Source: Microbacteriaceae bacterium
GTDB taxonomy: Bacteria; Actinomycetota; Actinomycetes; Actinomycetales; Microbacteriaceae
NCBI GenBank assembly: GCA_025464125.1
Contig: JAODLU010000070.1
Coordinates: forward strand, 1 to 7,502
DNA length: 7,502 bases
Direction: 5' to 3'
The notes beneath the pieces are model-generated. The model saw only the letters and a program-made list of their open reading frames with translations, did no database searches and was not told where the DNA came from. The translations under genes were made by a program, and so were the position numbers. Within the stretch, counting starts at the first letter, position 1, and every line of letters starts with the position of its first letter. Shown here piece after piece: positions 1 through 7,502 of the stretch.

Positions 1-385
1 GCCGCTCCGCGGCGATGCCGTCGAGGAGCGTGCCATCGCCCTGGAGCGGATGGGGTCGCCGTACCTGTTCGAAGCGGCGCACGAGTGCGGCATCCGTCGC
101 CTCGAGGAAGAGAACGCGCACTGCAGCGCCTTCCCGCAGTGTCTCGACTATCTGCTCGAGATCAGAAAACAGGCGGCCACCGCGCACGTCGACGATCGCT
201 GCGATTCGGGGAAGGGTGTTGCCTGCGCGCTCGGCCAGTTCGACAAGTGGGCGCAGCATCTGGGGAGGCAGATTGTCGACCACGTACCAGCCGAGATCCT
301 CGAGAGCGTTGCCGACAGTTGAGCGCCCCGCGCCGGACATGCCGGTCACAATGAGCACTTCCTGGCTTGGGCGATCGTCAGTCAT
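1..385 (-). CDS. rapZ: RapZ/YvcJ-family nucleotide-binding protein, N-terminal part (runs off the window)
   Basis: The first 128 codons of a P-loop protein of the RapZ (YvcJ, formerly UPF0042) family are present; the C-terminal part lies beyond base 1. The Walker A loop GMSGAGRS is at residues 15-22, with Arg in place of the usual Lys, a form I recall from actinobacterial members such as M. tuberculosis Rv1421. Other family hallmarks are [14 protein letters not shown] (28-41), the IVDVRGG strand (64-70) and [20 protein letters not shown] at the window edge. In E. coli, RapZ is an RNase E adaptor that controls the small RNA GlmZ and senses glucosamine-6-phosphate. Actinobacterial homologues are less well defined, so that exact role should not be assumed here. 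The ATG at 385 is the only usable start, because an in-frame TGA lies 15 codons upstream with no ATG, GTG or TTG between. It follows uvrC after 113 nt in the same direction. Only a weak GGAAG, about 12 nt before the ATG, resembles a ribosome binding site. Confidence 0.93.
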   Translation of the reverse strand, partial: MTDDRPSQEVLIVTGMSGAGRSTVGNALEDLGWYVVDNLPPQMLRPLVELAERAGNTLPRIAAIVDVRGGRLFSDLEQIVETLREGAAVRVLFLEATDAALVRRFEQVRRPHPLQGDGTLLDGIAAER

Positions 386-433
386 AGGTGGATCACACTT
401 CCACTCGGAGGAGAGTTCGGGCTCCCAGCCTCA

Positions 434-439
434 AGCCTA
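434..439 (-). promoter_or_regulatory. Candidate -10 element upstream of rapZ
   Basis: TAGGCT on the minus strand, 48 nt before the rapZ ATG and within the 113-nt uvrC-rapZ gap, matches the TANNNT -10 pattern common in Actinomycetota. The -35 side is weak: TTGTGC (452-457) has a TTG core but sits only 12 nt away, and the hexamers at 17-18 nt (CTCGAT, CCTCGA) are poor. The element suggests that rapZ can be transcribed separately from uvrC. It is a candidate only. Confidence 0.3.
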
Positions 440-498
440 GCGACCAGTACCGCACAATCGAGGGTGAGTTCCGCTTGGCGACCTGGCACAGCACTCCC

Positions 499-2370
499 TC
501 AGGCACGCAGCGTGTCGAAAATTACCTGCGCCAGCGTGCTGCCGATACCGTTGACTTCGGTGATCGCGGCCGCGTCGGCGGCGCGCAACTGAGTAACAGA
601 GCCGAAGTGCCGCAACAACTCCCTGACCCTCGATGGGCCGAGCCCCGGAATCTCCGATAGCACCGACACGACATCTTTCTTGCGCCGCGCCCGCTGGTAC
701 GTAATGGCGAATCGATGAGCCTCGTCCCTGATGCGCTGGATGAGAAACAGCGCATCGCTGTTGCGCGGCAGAATCACTGGAAAGTCCGAGTCCGGGAGCC
801 AGATCTCTTCAAGGCGCTTTGCGATGCCACAGAGCTGGATGCCCGTTATGCCGGCCTCGTCCATCGCCCTTTTGGCTGCTGCCACCTGGGGCTGGCCACC
901 GTCCACGATCAGCAAATTGGGGCGGTAGGCAAACTTCTTGCGCTCGGCATCCCCCCCTGGGGGCGTGGTCTCGTCCTTGAGATGCGCGAGACGCCGACTG
1001 AGCGTCTGGAAAATGGATTCGGTGTCGTCTGTCGACTCAGGAATGCTGAACCGGCGGTACTGGTCTTTGCGGGGCAGGCCATCTTCGAAGACCACCATCG
1101 ACGCCACGATGTTGGTACCGCTGAGGTGGGACACGTCATAGCACTCCATGCGTAGCGGTGCCTCTGCCATGCCAAGGGCCTCCTGGATATCTGCCAGGGC
1201 CTGGGAGCGGGCGGTGAAGTCGCCGCTTCGCCGCGTCTTGTAGAGCACCAGGGCGTTCTTAGCATTGGTCGACACCGTGAGCGCGAGCGCCGCAAGGTCC
1301 CCACGCTGGGCGACCCTCAGCCCTACCTTCGCGGCCGCCTCACCGTGCTCTGCCCGCACCGAACCGAGCCACAGTTCGAGCTCATTCGAGTCCTCTGGCA
1401 AAACCGGCACGATCACCTGGCGGGGCGGAACGAGCTCGGACTCGTAGGCGTTGTGCAAAACCGTCTCGACGAGCTCACCGAGGTCGAGGTCGAGTTCCTT
1501 ATCGACCACCCAGCTGCGCACACCACGGATTCTTCCGCCGCGCACGGTGAACTGCTGGACTGCAGCTGCAAGTTCGTCTGAGGCGATGCCAAATATGTCG
1601 GCATCCACGTCTTCAGCGAGCACGACTGTGTTGCGCGAAAGGGCGGTCTCAAGCGCTGAAAGCTGGTCGCGATAGCGAGCGGCAGATTCGTAATCCTGCA
1701 CCGCCGAAGCTGCCTTCATGTTCTTCTGTGCCTGTCCGATGACCTTCGAGTCGTTGCCAGCCATAAATGACGCGAAGTCGAGGGCTATGGACTTGTGCTC
1801 CTCTTTCGTGACGCGGCCCACACAGGGAGCAGCACACTTGCCGATGTCCCCAAGGAGGCACGGCCTGCCGGTCTGCTCGGCCCGCTTGTATGTCGCGTCA
1901 GAACAACTGCGCATCGGAAGTGCCTTGAGCATCAGGTCGACGGTCTCGCGAATCGCCCAGACCTTCGTGTACGGCCCAAAATAGCGCGCACCCTTCAGGT
2001 TTTTGTTTCGGGTGACGAGCACCCTCGGCACAGGCTCGCCGAGCGTGATTGCCAGGTACGGGTAGGACTTGTCATCGCGGAACTGCACGTTGAATGGCGG
2101 GTCGAACTCCTTGATCCAGGTGAATTCGAGCTGGAGTGCCTCAAATTCGGTTCCGACCACTGTCCATTCGACTGAAGCCGCGCTCAGCACCATGCGTCGA
2201 GTGCGTTCGTGCAGGGTCGCCAGCGGAGCGAAGTAGTTGCTGAGCCTTGCGCGCAGGTTCTTCGCCTTGCCGACGTAAAGCACGCGCGTATCTGCATCGC
2301 GGAACCGGTAGACGCCAGGCCCCGTTGGAATCTCGCCCGCTTTCGGGCGCCAGCTGACGGTGTCGCTCAT
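499..2370 (-). CDS. uvrC: UvrABC system protein C (dual-incision endonuclease)
   Basis: UvrC (623 aa, normal family length) joins the UvrB-DNA pre-incision complex and cuts the damaged strand first 3' and then 5' of the lesion. The N-terminal GIY-YIG nuclease (about 15-95) shows GVY at 19-21, YVG at 32-34, conserved R40 and E82; it makes the 3' cut. Cysteines C156, C171, C179 and C183 form the quartet that binds a [4Fe-4S] cluster in E. coli UvrC. A UVR motif (about 208-242, with [10 protein letters not shown]) contacts the UvrB C-terminus. The RNase H-like 5'-incision domain shows ECYDVSH with D412, IVDGG with D490, and RDEAHRFA with H552, matching the known catalytic Asp/Asp/His. Two helix-hairpin-helix repeats (IPGLG 574-578, VNGIG 606-610) end the protein and bind DNA. 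The start lies 5 nt after the uvrA stop with no good Shine-Dalgarno, so translation is probably coupled to uvrA. No defect is seen. Confidence 0.98.
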   Translation of the reverse strand: MSDTVSWRPKAGEIPTGPGVYRFRDADTRVLYVGKAKNLRARLSNYFAPLATLHERTRRMVLSAASVEWTVVGTEFEALQLEFTWIKEFDPPFNVQFRDDKSYPYLAITLGEPVPRVLVTRNKNLKGARYFGPYTKVWAIRETVDLMLKALPMRSCSDATYKRAEQTGRPCLLGDIGKCAAPCVGRVTKEEHKSIALDFASFMAGNDSKVIGQAQKNMKAASAVQDYESAARYRDQLSALETALSRNTVVLAEDVDADIFGIASDELAAAVQQFTVRGGRIRGVRSWVVDKELDLDLGELVETVLHNAYESELVPPRQVIVPVLPEDSNELELWLGSVRAEHGEAAAKVGLRVAQRGDLAALALTVSTNAKNALVLYKTRRSGDFTARSQALADIQEALGMAEAPLRMECYDVSHLSGTNIVASMVVFEDGLPRKDQYRRFSIPESTDDTESIFQTLSRRLAHLKDETTPPGGDAERKKFAYRPNLLIVDGGQPQVAAAKRAMDEAGITGIQLCGIAKRLEEIWLPDSDFPVILPRNSDALFLIQRIRDEAHRFAITYQRARRKKDVVSVLSEIPGLGPSRVRELLRHFGSVTQLRAADAAAITEVNGIGSTLAQVIFDTLRA

Positions 2371-2373
2371 GGC

Positions 2374-2388
2374 CGCTACCCGGTAGCG
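2374..2388 (-). repeat. Perfect hairpin over the uvrA stop codon, just before uvrC
   Basis: On the minus strand CGCTAC-CGG-GTAGCG forms a 6-bp perfect inverted repeat with a 3-nt loop. The uvrA TAG stop lies in its 3' arm, and the stem ends 3 nt before the uvrC ATG, where a ribosome binding site would be. There is no T-run after it, so it does not look like an intrinsic terminator. A ribosome finishing uvrA would open it, which would suit translational coupling. The structure is seen; the role is inferred. Confidence 0.5.
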
Positions 2389-5270
2389 AGTGCCCTTTGG
2401 GGAACGCCCGCCGCCAGTACTTCCGCCAGGAAGATGCCGGTATGGCTGTCTTCAACCCTGGCGAGTTGCTCTGGTGTGCCTACAGCGAGCACCTTGCCGC
2501 CGCCAGCACCGCCCTCGGGCCCGAGGTCGATCAGCCAGTCCGCAGACTTGATCACGTCGAGATTGTGTTCGATGACAATGACGGTGTTTCCCTTATCGAC
2601 GAGGCCATTCAAGACGAGCAGCAGTTTGCGCACGTCTTCGAAGTGCAGGCCGGTTGTCGGCTCGTCGAGCACATAGATGCTGCGACCCATCGAGCGCTTC
2701 TGCAGTTCGGTGGCGAGCTTCACCCTCTGCGCCTCGCCGCCGGAGAGCGTCGTGGCGCTCTGCCCGAGACGCACATAGCCCAGCCCGACCTCGACGAGCG
2801 TCTTCAGGAAGCGATGGATGCTGCTGATCGCCTCGAAGAAATCTGCTGCTTCGGCGATCGGCATGTCCAGTACCTGGGCGATGTTCTTGCCCTTATAGCG
2901 AACCGACAGCGTCTCGCGGTTGTAACGGTCGCCATTGCAGACCTCGCAGACCACGTACACGTCAGGCAGAAAGTTCATCTCGATCTTGATCGTGCCATCG
3001 CCTGCGCAGTTCTCGCAGCGGCCGCCCTTCACGTTGAAACTGAAACGGCCAGGCAGGTATCCCCGTGCTTTTGCATCCATGGTTTCAGCGAACAGGGTGC
3101 GGATCTTGTCGAACACCCCGGTGTATGTGGCCGGGTTGGATCGCGGCGTGCGCCCAATCGGCGCCTGGTCCACGTGCACCACTTTGTCGAGGTTGTCGAG
3201 CCCGGTCACCCTTGTGTGCTTGCCCGGGATTTGCCGTGCGCCGTTCAGTTCATTGGCCAGCACCTTGTAGAGGATGTCGTTTACCAGGCTCGATTTTCCG
3301 GAGCCGGAGACCCCCGTCACCGCGGTGAACGTGCCGAGAGGGAACTGCACAGTGACGTTGTCGAGATTGTTGGCTCGCGCTCCCTCGACCACGAGCATGC
3401 GTTTTCGATCAATCGGACGGCGCTTCGATGGCGTCTCGATGGACCTGCGGCCGGAGAGGTAGTCCCCCGTAATGGACTGGCGGTTCGCGAGGAGGTCATC
3501 GTACGACCCTGAGTGCACAACCTCGCCACCATGCTCGCCCGCGCCTGGACCGATATCCACTACCCAGTCCGCGGTGCGGATGGTGTCTTCGTCGTGCTCG
3601 ACCACGATCAGCGTGTTACCGAGATTCTTCAGCTTGACCAGGGTTTCGATCAGGCGGCGATTGTCGCGCTGGTGCAGGCCGATGCTGGGCTCGTCGAGCA
3701 CGTAGAGCACGCCGGTAAGACCCGAGCCGATCTGCGTGGCGAGACGGATGCGCTGGGCCTCCCCGCCTGACAGGGATCCGGCTGAGCGCGAGAGATTGAG
3801 GTAGTTGAGCCCGACCTCGATGAGGAACTCGAGCCTGAGCCGGATCTCGCGCAGCACCTGGGCAGCAATTTTCGCGTCCCGATCGGAAAGCTGCAGTTTC
3901 TGCATGAACTCGAAGGCATCGATGAGACTCAGCTCGGAGACTTCGGCGATGTTGTGGTCATACACAGTCACGGCCAGCACTTCAGGTTTCAACCGCTTGC
4001 CGTCGCACACAGGGCAATTGATCTCGCGCAGGTATGCCGCGTAGCGCTGCCTCGCTGAGTCGCTCTCAGCCTCGATGAACTTGCGCTCGATGTACGGCAT
4101 GACGCCCTCGAACCCGGTGGAGTACTTCATCTCCCGGCCGAAACGGTTCTTCCACCTGACGGTGACCTGGAAGTCGTTGCCGCGCAGGATGGCGTTCTGG
4201 ATTTCTGGTGACAGCTTCTTCCACGGGGTCTTCAGGGAGAAATCGAGGTCGGCGGCGAGACCCTCGAGCAGTCGCTGGAAATAGTTGAAGAGGCCCTTGC
4301 CGGACTGCGTCCATGGCAGGATCACGCCCTCCGCCAGGCTTAGTGCAGGATCACCGAGCAGCAGCTCCGAGTCGACCGACATTTTCGTGCCCAGCCCCGA
4401 GCACTCAGGGCACGCGCCGAAAGGAGCGTTGAAGGAAAAGGTGCGCGGCTCGATCTCGGTGAGCTGCACCGGATGACCGTTCGGGCATGACAGCTTCTCG
4501 GAGAAGTTGCGCCAGGCGGCATCTCCGGTCTCGTCGACGTAGTTGATAGCGACGAGACCATCCGTGAGCCGCAGAGCGGTCTCCAGGGAGTCCGTGAGCC
4601 TGCCGAGCAGATCTTCGGCAGCGACGAGGCGGTCGATCACTACAGCGATGTCGTGCTTGTTCTGTTTCTTCAGGATCGGCGGTTCGCTCAGCTGCACTTG
4701 CTCGCCATCAACGATCGCCCGCGAATAACCGCTCGCGGCCAGCTCTTTGAAGAGGTCGACGAATTCGCCCTTCTTTTGGGAGATGACCGGGCTGACTACC
4801 TGGTACCGCGTGCCGACGTCGAGGGTCATGAGCTGGTCGGCGATCTGCTGCACAGTCTGGCGCTCGATCTTCTCGCCACAGACCGCACAGTGCGGAACAC
4901 CGATCCTGGCCCATAAGAGGCGCATGTAGTCATAGATCTCGGTGATGGTGCCAACCGTTGATCGCGGATTTCGGTTGGTCGACTTCTGGTCGATGGAGAC
5001 TGCGGGACTCAGGCCATCGATGAAGTCCACGTCAGGTCGGTCCACCTGGCCGAGAAACTGGCGGGCGTAGGCGGACAGCGACTCGACGTATCGGCGCTGG
5101 CCCTCTGCGAAAATCGTGTCAAATGCCAGCGAGGATTTGCCTGAGCCGGAGAGGCCGGTGAAAACCACCAGCGAATCCCGCGGGATCTCGAGGTCCACGC
5201 CCTTCAGGTTGTGCACGCGTGCACCGTGGACCGAGAGCTTGGCCGAGGACGTTACGCGCGAGATAGACAC
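2376..5270 (-). CDS. uvrA: UvrABC system protein A (damage-recognition ABC ATPase)
   Basis: UvrA (964 aa) dimerises, finds distorted DNA and loads UvrB. It has two ABC-type ATPase modules. Module I has Walker A GLSGSGKS (39-46), signature LSGGEAQR (500-507) and Walker [13 protein letters not shown] (522-533). Module II has GVSGSGKS (653-660), LSGGEAQR (842-849) and [12 protein letters not shown] (865-876). The family zinc ligands are visible: C128/C131 with C419/C422; the pair C262 and H266 (CPNGH, not CxxC) with C287/C290; and C752/C755/C775/C778 in module II, which is needed for DNA damage recognition. The insertion and UvrB-binding regions lie between Walker A and the signature of module I. 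The GTG start at 5270 directly follows an in-frame TGA, so nothing upstream can be used, and the N-terminus [20 protein letters not shown] fits relatives in Microbacteriaceae. A -10-like TAGAAT ends 7 nt before the GTG, suggesting a leaderless mRNA. uvrC follows after 5 nt. Confidence 0.98.
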   Translation of the reverse strand: MSISRVTSSAKLSVHGARVHNLKGVDLEIPRDSLVVFTGLSGSGKSSLAFDTIFAEGQRRYVESLSAYARQFLGQVDRPDVDFIDGLSPAVSIDQKSTNRNPRSTVGTITEIYDYMRLLWARIGVPHCAVCGEKIERQTVQQIADQLMTLDVGTRYQVVSPVISQKKGEFVDLFKELAASGYSRAIVDGEQVQLSEPPILKKQNKHDIAVVIDRLVAAEDLLGRLTDSLETALRLTDGLVAINYVDETGDAAWRNFSEKLSCPNGHPVQLTEIEPRTFSFNAPFGACPECSGLGTKMSVDSELLLGDPALSLAEGVILPWTQSGKGLFNYFQRLLEGLAADLDFSLKTPWKKLSPEIQNAILRGNDFQVTVRWKNRFGREMKYSTGFEGVMPYIERKFIEAESDSARQRYAAYLREINCPVCDGKRLKPEVLAVTVYDHNIAEVSELSLIDAFEFMQKLQLSDRDAKIAAQVLREIRLRLEFLIEVGLNYLNLSRSAGSLSGGEAQRIRLATQIGSGLTGVLYVLDEPSIGLHQRDNRRLIETLVKLKNLGNTLIVVEHDEDTIRTADWVVDIGPGAGEHGGEVVHSGSYDDLLANRQSITGDYLSGRRSIETPSKRRPIDRKRMLVVEGARANNLDNVTVQFPLGTFTAVTGVSGSGKSSLVNDILYKVLANELNGARQIPGKHTRVTGLDNLDKVVHVDQAPIGRTPRSNPATYTGVFDKIRTLFAETMDAKARGYLPGRFSFNVKGGRCENCAGDGTIKIEMNFLPDVYVVCEVCNGDRYNRETLSVRYKGKNIAQVLDMPIAEAADFFEAISSIHRFLKTLVEVGLGYVRLGQSATTLSGGEAQRVKLATELQKRSMGRSIYVLDEPTTGLHFEDVRKLLLVLNGLVDKGNTVIVIEHNLDVIKSADWLIDLGPEGGAGGGKVLAVGTPEQLARVEDSHTGIFLAEVLAAGVPQRALATG

Positions 5271-5277
5271 TCAAGTA

Positions 5278-5283
5278 ATTCTA
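5278..5283 (-). promoter_or_regulatory. Candidate uvrA -10 element implying a leaderless transcript
   Basis: TAGAAT on the minus strand differs from the consensus TATAAT by one base. It ends exactly 7 nt before the G of the uvrA GTG start, which puts the predicted transcription start at or within a base of the start codon. No ribosome binding site is seen before the GTG, as expected for leaderless translation, which is common in Actinomycetota. The -35 side is poor: CCTTCG at 17 nt, inside a dyad. Confidence 0.5.
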
Positions 5284-5296
5284 TCGACGCCACCGA

Positions 5297-5317
5297 CATC
5301 CGAAGGCTGGACGGATG
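5297..5317 (-). repeat. Dyad CATCCG-N9-CGGATG upstream of uvrA
   Basis: A perfect 6-bp inverted repeat with a 9-nt spacer lies in the 73-nt gap between the hemerythrin stop and the uvrA start. It is centred about 37 nt before the predicted uvrA transcription start and covers the -35 position. It could be an operator, or a weak stem-loop after the hemerythrin gene; with no T-run after it, an intrinsic terminator is unlikely. It does not match the actinobacterial LexA box (TCGAACnnnnGTTCGA type). A dyad of this size can occur by chance. Confidence 0.35.
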
Positions 5318-5343
5318 CGCCGCTGGCGAACTGGGGGAATGCC

Positions 5344-6036
5344 TCACGCGGCGGTTCCGTAGACGAGCGCACGCTGCTTCTCGAACTGCCGTTTGCCAAC
5401 GAGCCGGTAGAGCACCCGCACGGGCGCTGGGATCACCTTCATGAATATCGCCCGTTGTTCATCGGTGAGACTGCCGAGGATGAATCCGAGCTGGATGAAC
5501 CTGCGAGGTCCGGGCGTTGCAGCCTGGCCGTGTCGGGCTAGCTGGTCCCATTCGGCCTGCGAGACGCTGACCTCCGCGACGGGGATAATCTCCTTCTCCT
5601 CAAGATCAAGGTGCGCACCAAAGGCAGAATTCATGCTCGCGAGAGCATCGGAAACCAGCGCCCGATCGCCGGCGGCCCCGGTTGCTCTCCATGCTGGAAG
5701 CGCGGCCTCAATCGCGTCGAGCAGCGCAGCGACCTCGGCGTGCTGCACCTTCATTTGCTCCACGTGCACAGTGCAAGACGGAGTGCGCTGCTCGAGCTTG
5801 TCCCAAAGGAATTCGTCTTCACCGTGGTGATGGGTGTGCAGGTACGTTGCGTTCTCCGAGATGTGGTCGGCGAGAACAGAAGCACGACCCGGGTCGCCGA
5901 GCGTCGCGTTCTCGACAAGAAACTGTGCGTCTACGAACATCGAGCGGAAATAGCGGTGGATGAGAAGCAGGTCCCCTGCGTCGCAACTGAATTCTCCGGA
6001 TGGCGGCGTTCCAGTGCTGGGGAGTGCGCTGGCCAT
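5344..6036 (-). CDS. Hemerythrin HHE domain-containing protein
   Basis: A 230-aa predicted cytoplasmic four-helix-bundle protein with the ligand pattern of hemerythrin-like non-haem diiron sites. From the preferred ATG: H27 (LIHRYF), the cluster [12 protein letters not shown] (67-78, giving H69-x3-E73 or H71-x3-E75), H91 and H99 (HVEQMKVQH), and H142-x3-E146 ([11 protein letters not shown]). A C-terminal region with [15 protein letters not shown] and [15 protein letters not shown] resembles the tail I recall from an actinobacterial HHE family. Such proteins bind O2, NO or peroxide, or store iron; the exact function here is unknown. The start is uncertain. The ATG at 6036 has GGAG 4 nt upstream, a TAGGGT -10 candidate, and leaves a short leader before the domain. 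The frame stays open to a GTG at 6090 that overlaps the uvrB stop by 1 nt (248 aa), with another ATG at 6075. No signal peptide or membrane helix is seen. Its position between uvrB and uvrA is the odd feature. Confidence 0.9.
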   Translation of the reverse strand: MASALPSTGTPPSGEFSCDAGDLLLIHRYFRSMFVDAQFLVENATLGDPGRASVLADHISENATYLHTHHHGEDEFLWDKLEQRTPSCTVHVEQMKVQHAEVAALLDAIEAALPAWRATGAAGDRALVSDALASMNSAFGAHLDLEEKEIIPVAEVSVSQAEWDQLARHGQAATPGPRRFIQLGFILGSLTDEQRAIFMKVIPAPVRVLYRLVGKRQFEKQRALVYGTAA

Positions 6037-6040
6037 GAGG

Positions 6041-6044
6041 CTCC
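6041..6044 (-). promoter_or_regulatory. Ribosome binding site deciding the hemerythrin start
   Basis: GGAG (within GGATGGAG) lies 4 nt before the ATG at 6036. It is the only purine-rich Shine-Dalgarno-like run close to any of the possible starts (6090 GTG, 6075 ATG, 6036 ATG), so it favours the shortest form. The spacing is slightly short. Confidence 0.45.
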
Positions 6045-6062
6045 ATCCGGACGGTAGTGCCG

Positions 6063-6068
6063 ACCCTA
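6063..6068 (-). promoter_or_regulatory. Candidate -10 element for the hemerythrin gene
   Basis: TAGGGT on the minus strand, 26 nt before the ATG at 6036 and just after the uvrB stop, fits the TANNNT -10 pattern. A start about 7 nt downstream would give a leader of about 20 nt containing the GGAG site. No convincing -35 is present (AGTGCC or TAGTGC at 17-18 nt). If real, the gene can be expressed apart from uvrB, and translation could not begin at 6090 or 6075 on that transcript. Confidence 0.25.
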
Positions 6069-6089
6069 GCGGCATGAGCGCCACAGGCA

Positions 6090-7502
6090 CTAGGTGATGT
6101 GCCCAGCAGCTTCCATCTGTCGCAGTTCCTTCTTGAGGTCAGAGACCTCATCGCGCAGCCGACCGGCAAGCTCGAACTTCAATTCGCCAGCGGCCTGGAG
6201 CATCTGGTCATTGAGGTCACGGATGATCGACTCGAGGTCGTTGGCCCCGCTTGCCGCGAGTCCCTCGCGTTTGAGGTTCGGCGTGGGTGAGCGTTTGCGC
6301 CCGTCCCTGCCGGAAAGAAGGGCCGCGGTGTCTGCGCCTTCGCGAGCCAGCGCATCCGTAATATCGGCGATCTTCTTACGCAGGGGCTGCGGGTCTACGC
6401 CACGCTCGAGGTTGTATGCGACCTGCTTTTCCCGGCGCCGATTAGTCTCTTCGATCGCCTGTTTCATCGAATCCGTAATGACGTCGGCGTACATGTGCAC
6501 GGCGCCGGAGACGTTGCGAGCCGCTCGCCCAATGGTCTGGATGAGGGAAGTGGAGGACCGCAGGAACCCCTCCTTGTCTGCGTCGAGGATCGCCACGAGC
6601 GAGACTTCGGGCAGGTCGAGCCCTTCCCTAAGGAGGTTGATGCCGACGAGCACGTCATACACGCCCTGTCGAAGCTCGGTGAGCAACTCGACCCGGCGCA
6701 GTGTGTCTACATCTGAGTGCAGATACCTGACCCGAACGCCTGCCTCGCTGAGAAACTCCGTGAGCTCTTCTGACATCTTCTTGGTGAGAGTAGTGACGAG
6801 CACACGTTCGTTGAGTTCAACGCGTTTGCGGATCTCCTCAAGGAGGTCGTCGATCTGGCCCTTGGTTGGCTTGATGACGATCTCGGGGTCGATAAGCCCA
6901 GTCGGCCTGATGATTTGCTCAACAACGCTGTCGGTGATGCCCATCTCGTATTTGCCCGGTGTGGCGGAGAGGTAGACCTTCTGGCCAGTGCGCCCCAGGA
7001 ACTCGTCCCACTTGAGCGGGCGGTTGTCGAGAGCACTCGGCAGCCGGAACCCGTGCTCGACGAGCGTGCGCTTGCGCGATGCATCGCCCTCGTACATCGC
7101 GCCGATCTGCGGAACCGTGACATGAGACTCATCGATTACCACAAGGAAGTCATCGGGGAAGTAGTCGATGAGGCAGTGCGGGGCCTCCCCCGGATTCCTG
7201 CCGTCAATGTGCCTCGAATAGTTCTCAATGCCGCTGCAGAAGCCGATCTGCTCCATCATCTCCAGGTCGAACGTGGTGCGCATGCGCAGCCTCTGTGCCT
7301 CGAGCAGCTTGCCTTCGCGTTCAAGAACCTCGAGGCGCTCTGCGAGTTCGGTCTTGATGGTACCGATGGCCCGGTGCATGCTTTCCTGCCCCGCGACATA
7401 GTGCGACCCGGGGAACACCGAAACCGCGTCGAGCTTGCGAACGACGTCGCCGGTGAGCGGGTGGAGGCTATACAGCCCCTCGATCTCGTCGCCGAACATT
7501 TC
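6090..7502 (-). CDS. uvrB: UvrABC system protein B, C-terminal two thirds (runs off the window)
   Basis: UvrB is the central excision-repair subunit: loaded by UvrA, it probes the strand with a helicase-like ATPase and holds the lesion for UvrC. The window carries its last 470 codons. By alignment from memory with E. coli UvrB, about 215 N-terminal residues, including Walker A and most of the beta-hairpin, lie beyond base 7502. Counting from the Met at 7499, the visible motifs are: [18 protein letters not shown] (2-19); [10 protein letters not shown] (88-97); helicase motif II VVIDESH (120-126); motif III YLSATPG (176-182); [18 protein letters not shown] (233-250); motif [19 protein letters not shown] (283-300); and motif [11 protein letters not shown] (321-329) with the arginine fingers. 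A C-terminal UVR domain (about 423-458, ending in [14 protein letters not shown]) binds the matching UvrC motif. The TAG stop overlaps by one base a GTG that could open the next gene. A regulatory LexA box, if present, would lie upstream, out of view. Confidence 0.98.
   Translation of the reverse strand, partial: EMFGDEIEGLYSLHPLTGDVVRKLDAVSVFPGSHYVAGQESMHRAIGTIKTELAERLEVLEREGKLLEAQRLRMRTTFDLEMMEQIGFCSGIENYSRHIDGRNPGEAPHCLIDYFPDDFLVVIDESHVTVPQIGAMYEGDASRKRTLVEHGFRLPSALDNRPLKWDEFLGRTGQKVYLSATPGKYEMGITDSVVEQIIRPTGLIDPEIVIKPTKGQIDDLLEEIRKRVELNERVLVTTLTKKMSEELTEFLSEAGVRVRYLHSDVDTLRRVELLTELRQGVYDVLVGINLLREGLDLPEVSLVAILDADKEGFLRSSTSLIQTIGRAARNVSGAVHMYADVITDSMKQAIEETNRRREKQVAYNLERGVDPQPLRKKIADITDALAREGADTAALLSGRDGRKRSPTPNLKREGLAASGANDLESIIRDLNDQMLQAAGELKFELAGRLRDEVSDLKKELRQMEAAGHIT

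Noticed and set aside
386..498. A possible intrinsic terminator after uvrC.
   Set aside because: Only tiny stems are visible (GGCT-GGG-AGCC; ACTC-N6-GAGT), with no T-run after them. Read-through from uvrC into rapZ is as likely as termination.
2397..3512. A 371-codon open frame on the plus strand, opposite uvrA.
   Set aside because: It lies wholly within the well-supported uvrA coding region, its composition follows the GC-rich codon pattern of the opposite strand, and it shows no recognisable domain. It is a shadow frame.
4481..4488. CPNGH in UvrA where other bacteria have a CxxC zinc pair, as a possible broken zinc finger.
   Set aside because: From memory, the same CPNGH form occurs in actinobacterial UvrA proteins, and His can replace Cys as a zinc ligand. 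It looks like a lineage feature, not damage.
5271..5343. A search for a LexA (SOS) box before uvrA.
   Set aside because: No GAAC-N4-GTTC type palindrome is present. TCGATAGAATTACTTGA looks faintly symmetric (TCGA/TTGA), but its inner bases do not pair. SOS control, if any, would have to act upstream of uvrB, outside the window.
6094..6975. A 293-codon Ser/Arg-rich open frame on the plus strand, opposite uvrB.
   Set aside because: Its low-complexity Ser/Arg composition is typical of an antisense frame in GC-rich DNA, and uvrB coding on the other strand is certain.
1..7502. Signs of a mobile element, phage defence system, CRISPR array, tRNA or rRNA.
   Set aside because: No long repeats, transposase motifs, direct-repeat arrays or structured RNA genes were seen. 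All coding space is filled by five same-strand genes.

Overview
The window is a GC-rich chromosomal segment whose genes all lie on the minus strand. The best fit is a member of the Actinomycetota, most likely family Microbacteriaceae. The reasons are the form of the UvrA N-terminus (GTG start, [20 protein letters not shown]), the actinobacterial P-loop of the RapZ homologue (GMSGAGRS), GTG start use and TAGNNT-type -10 elements. The placement rests on remembered family patterns, not on a search. The region is core genome: no mobile element, tRNA, rRNA, CRISPR array or sign of recent transfer was seen.

Transcription runs from high to low coordinates. It begins with the C-terminal two thirds of uvrB (7502 to 6090, cut by the window edge). 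Next is a hemerythrin HHE-domain gene (probably 6036 to 5344), then a complete uvrA (5270 to 2376), a complete uvrC (2370 to 499), and the first 128 codons of a rapZ/yvcJ-type P-loop gene (385 to 1, cut by the other edge).

UvrA, UvrB and UvrC together form the bacterial nucleotide excision repair machine: damage recognition and loading (UvrA), verification (UvrB) and dual incision (UvrC). All three keep the active-site and nucleotide-binding residues visible in this window. uvrA and uvrC are 5 nt apart and are presumably co-transcribed, with a perfect small hairpin over the uvrA stop codon just before the uvrC start.

The least routine points are: the non-haem diiron (hemerythrin-like) gene placed between uvrB and uvrA; a probable leaderless uvrA transcript (TAGAAT 7 nt before a GTG start that directly follows an in-frame TGA); a 6-bp dyad where the uvrA -35 should be; and the hairpin at the uvrA/uvrC junction. 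I see no wholly new system. Coding density is very high: the longest gap is 113 nt, between uvrC and rapZ.
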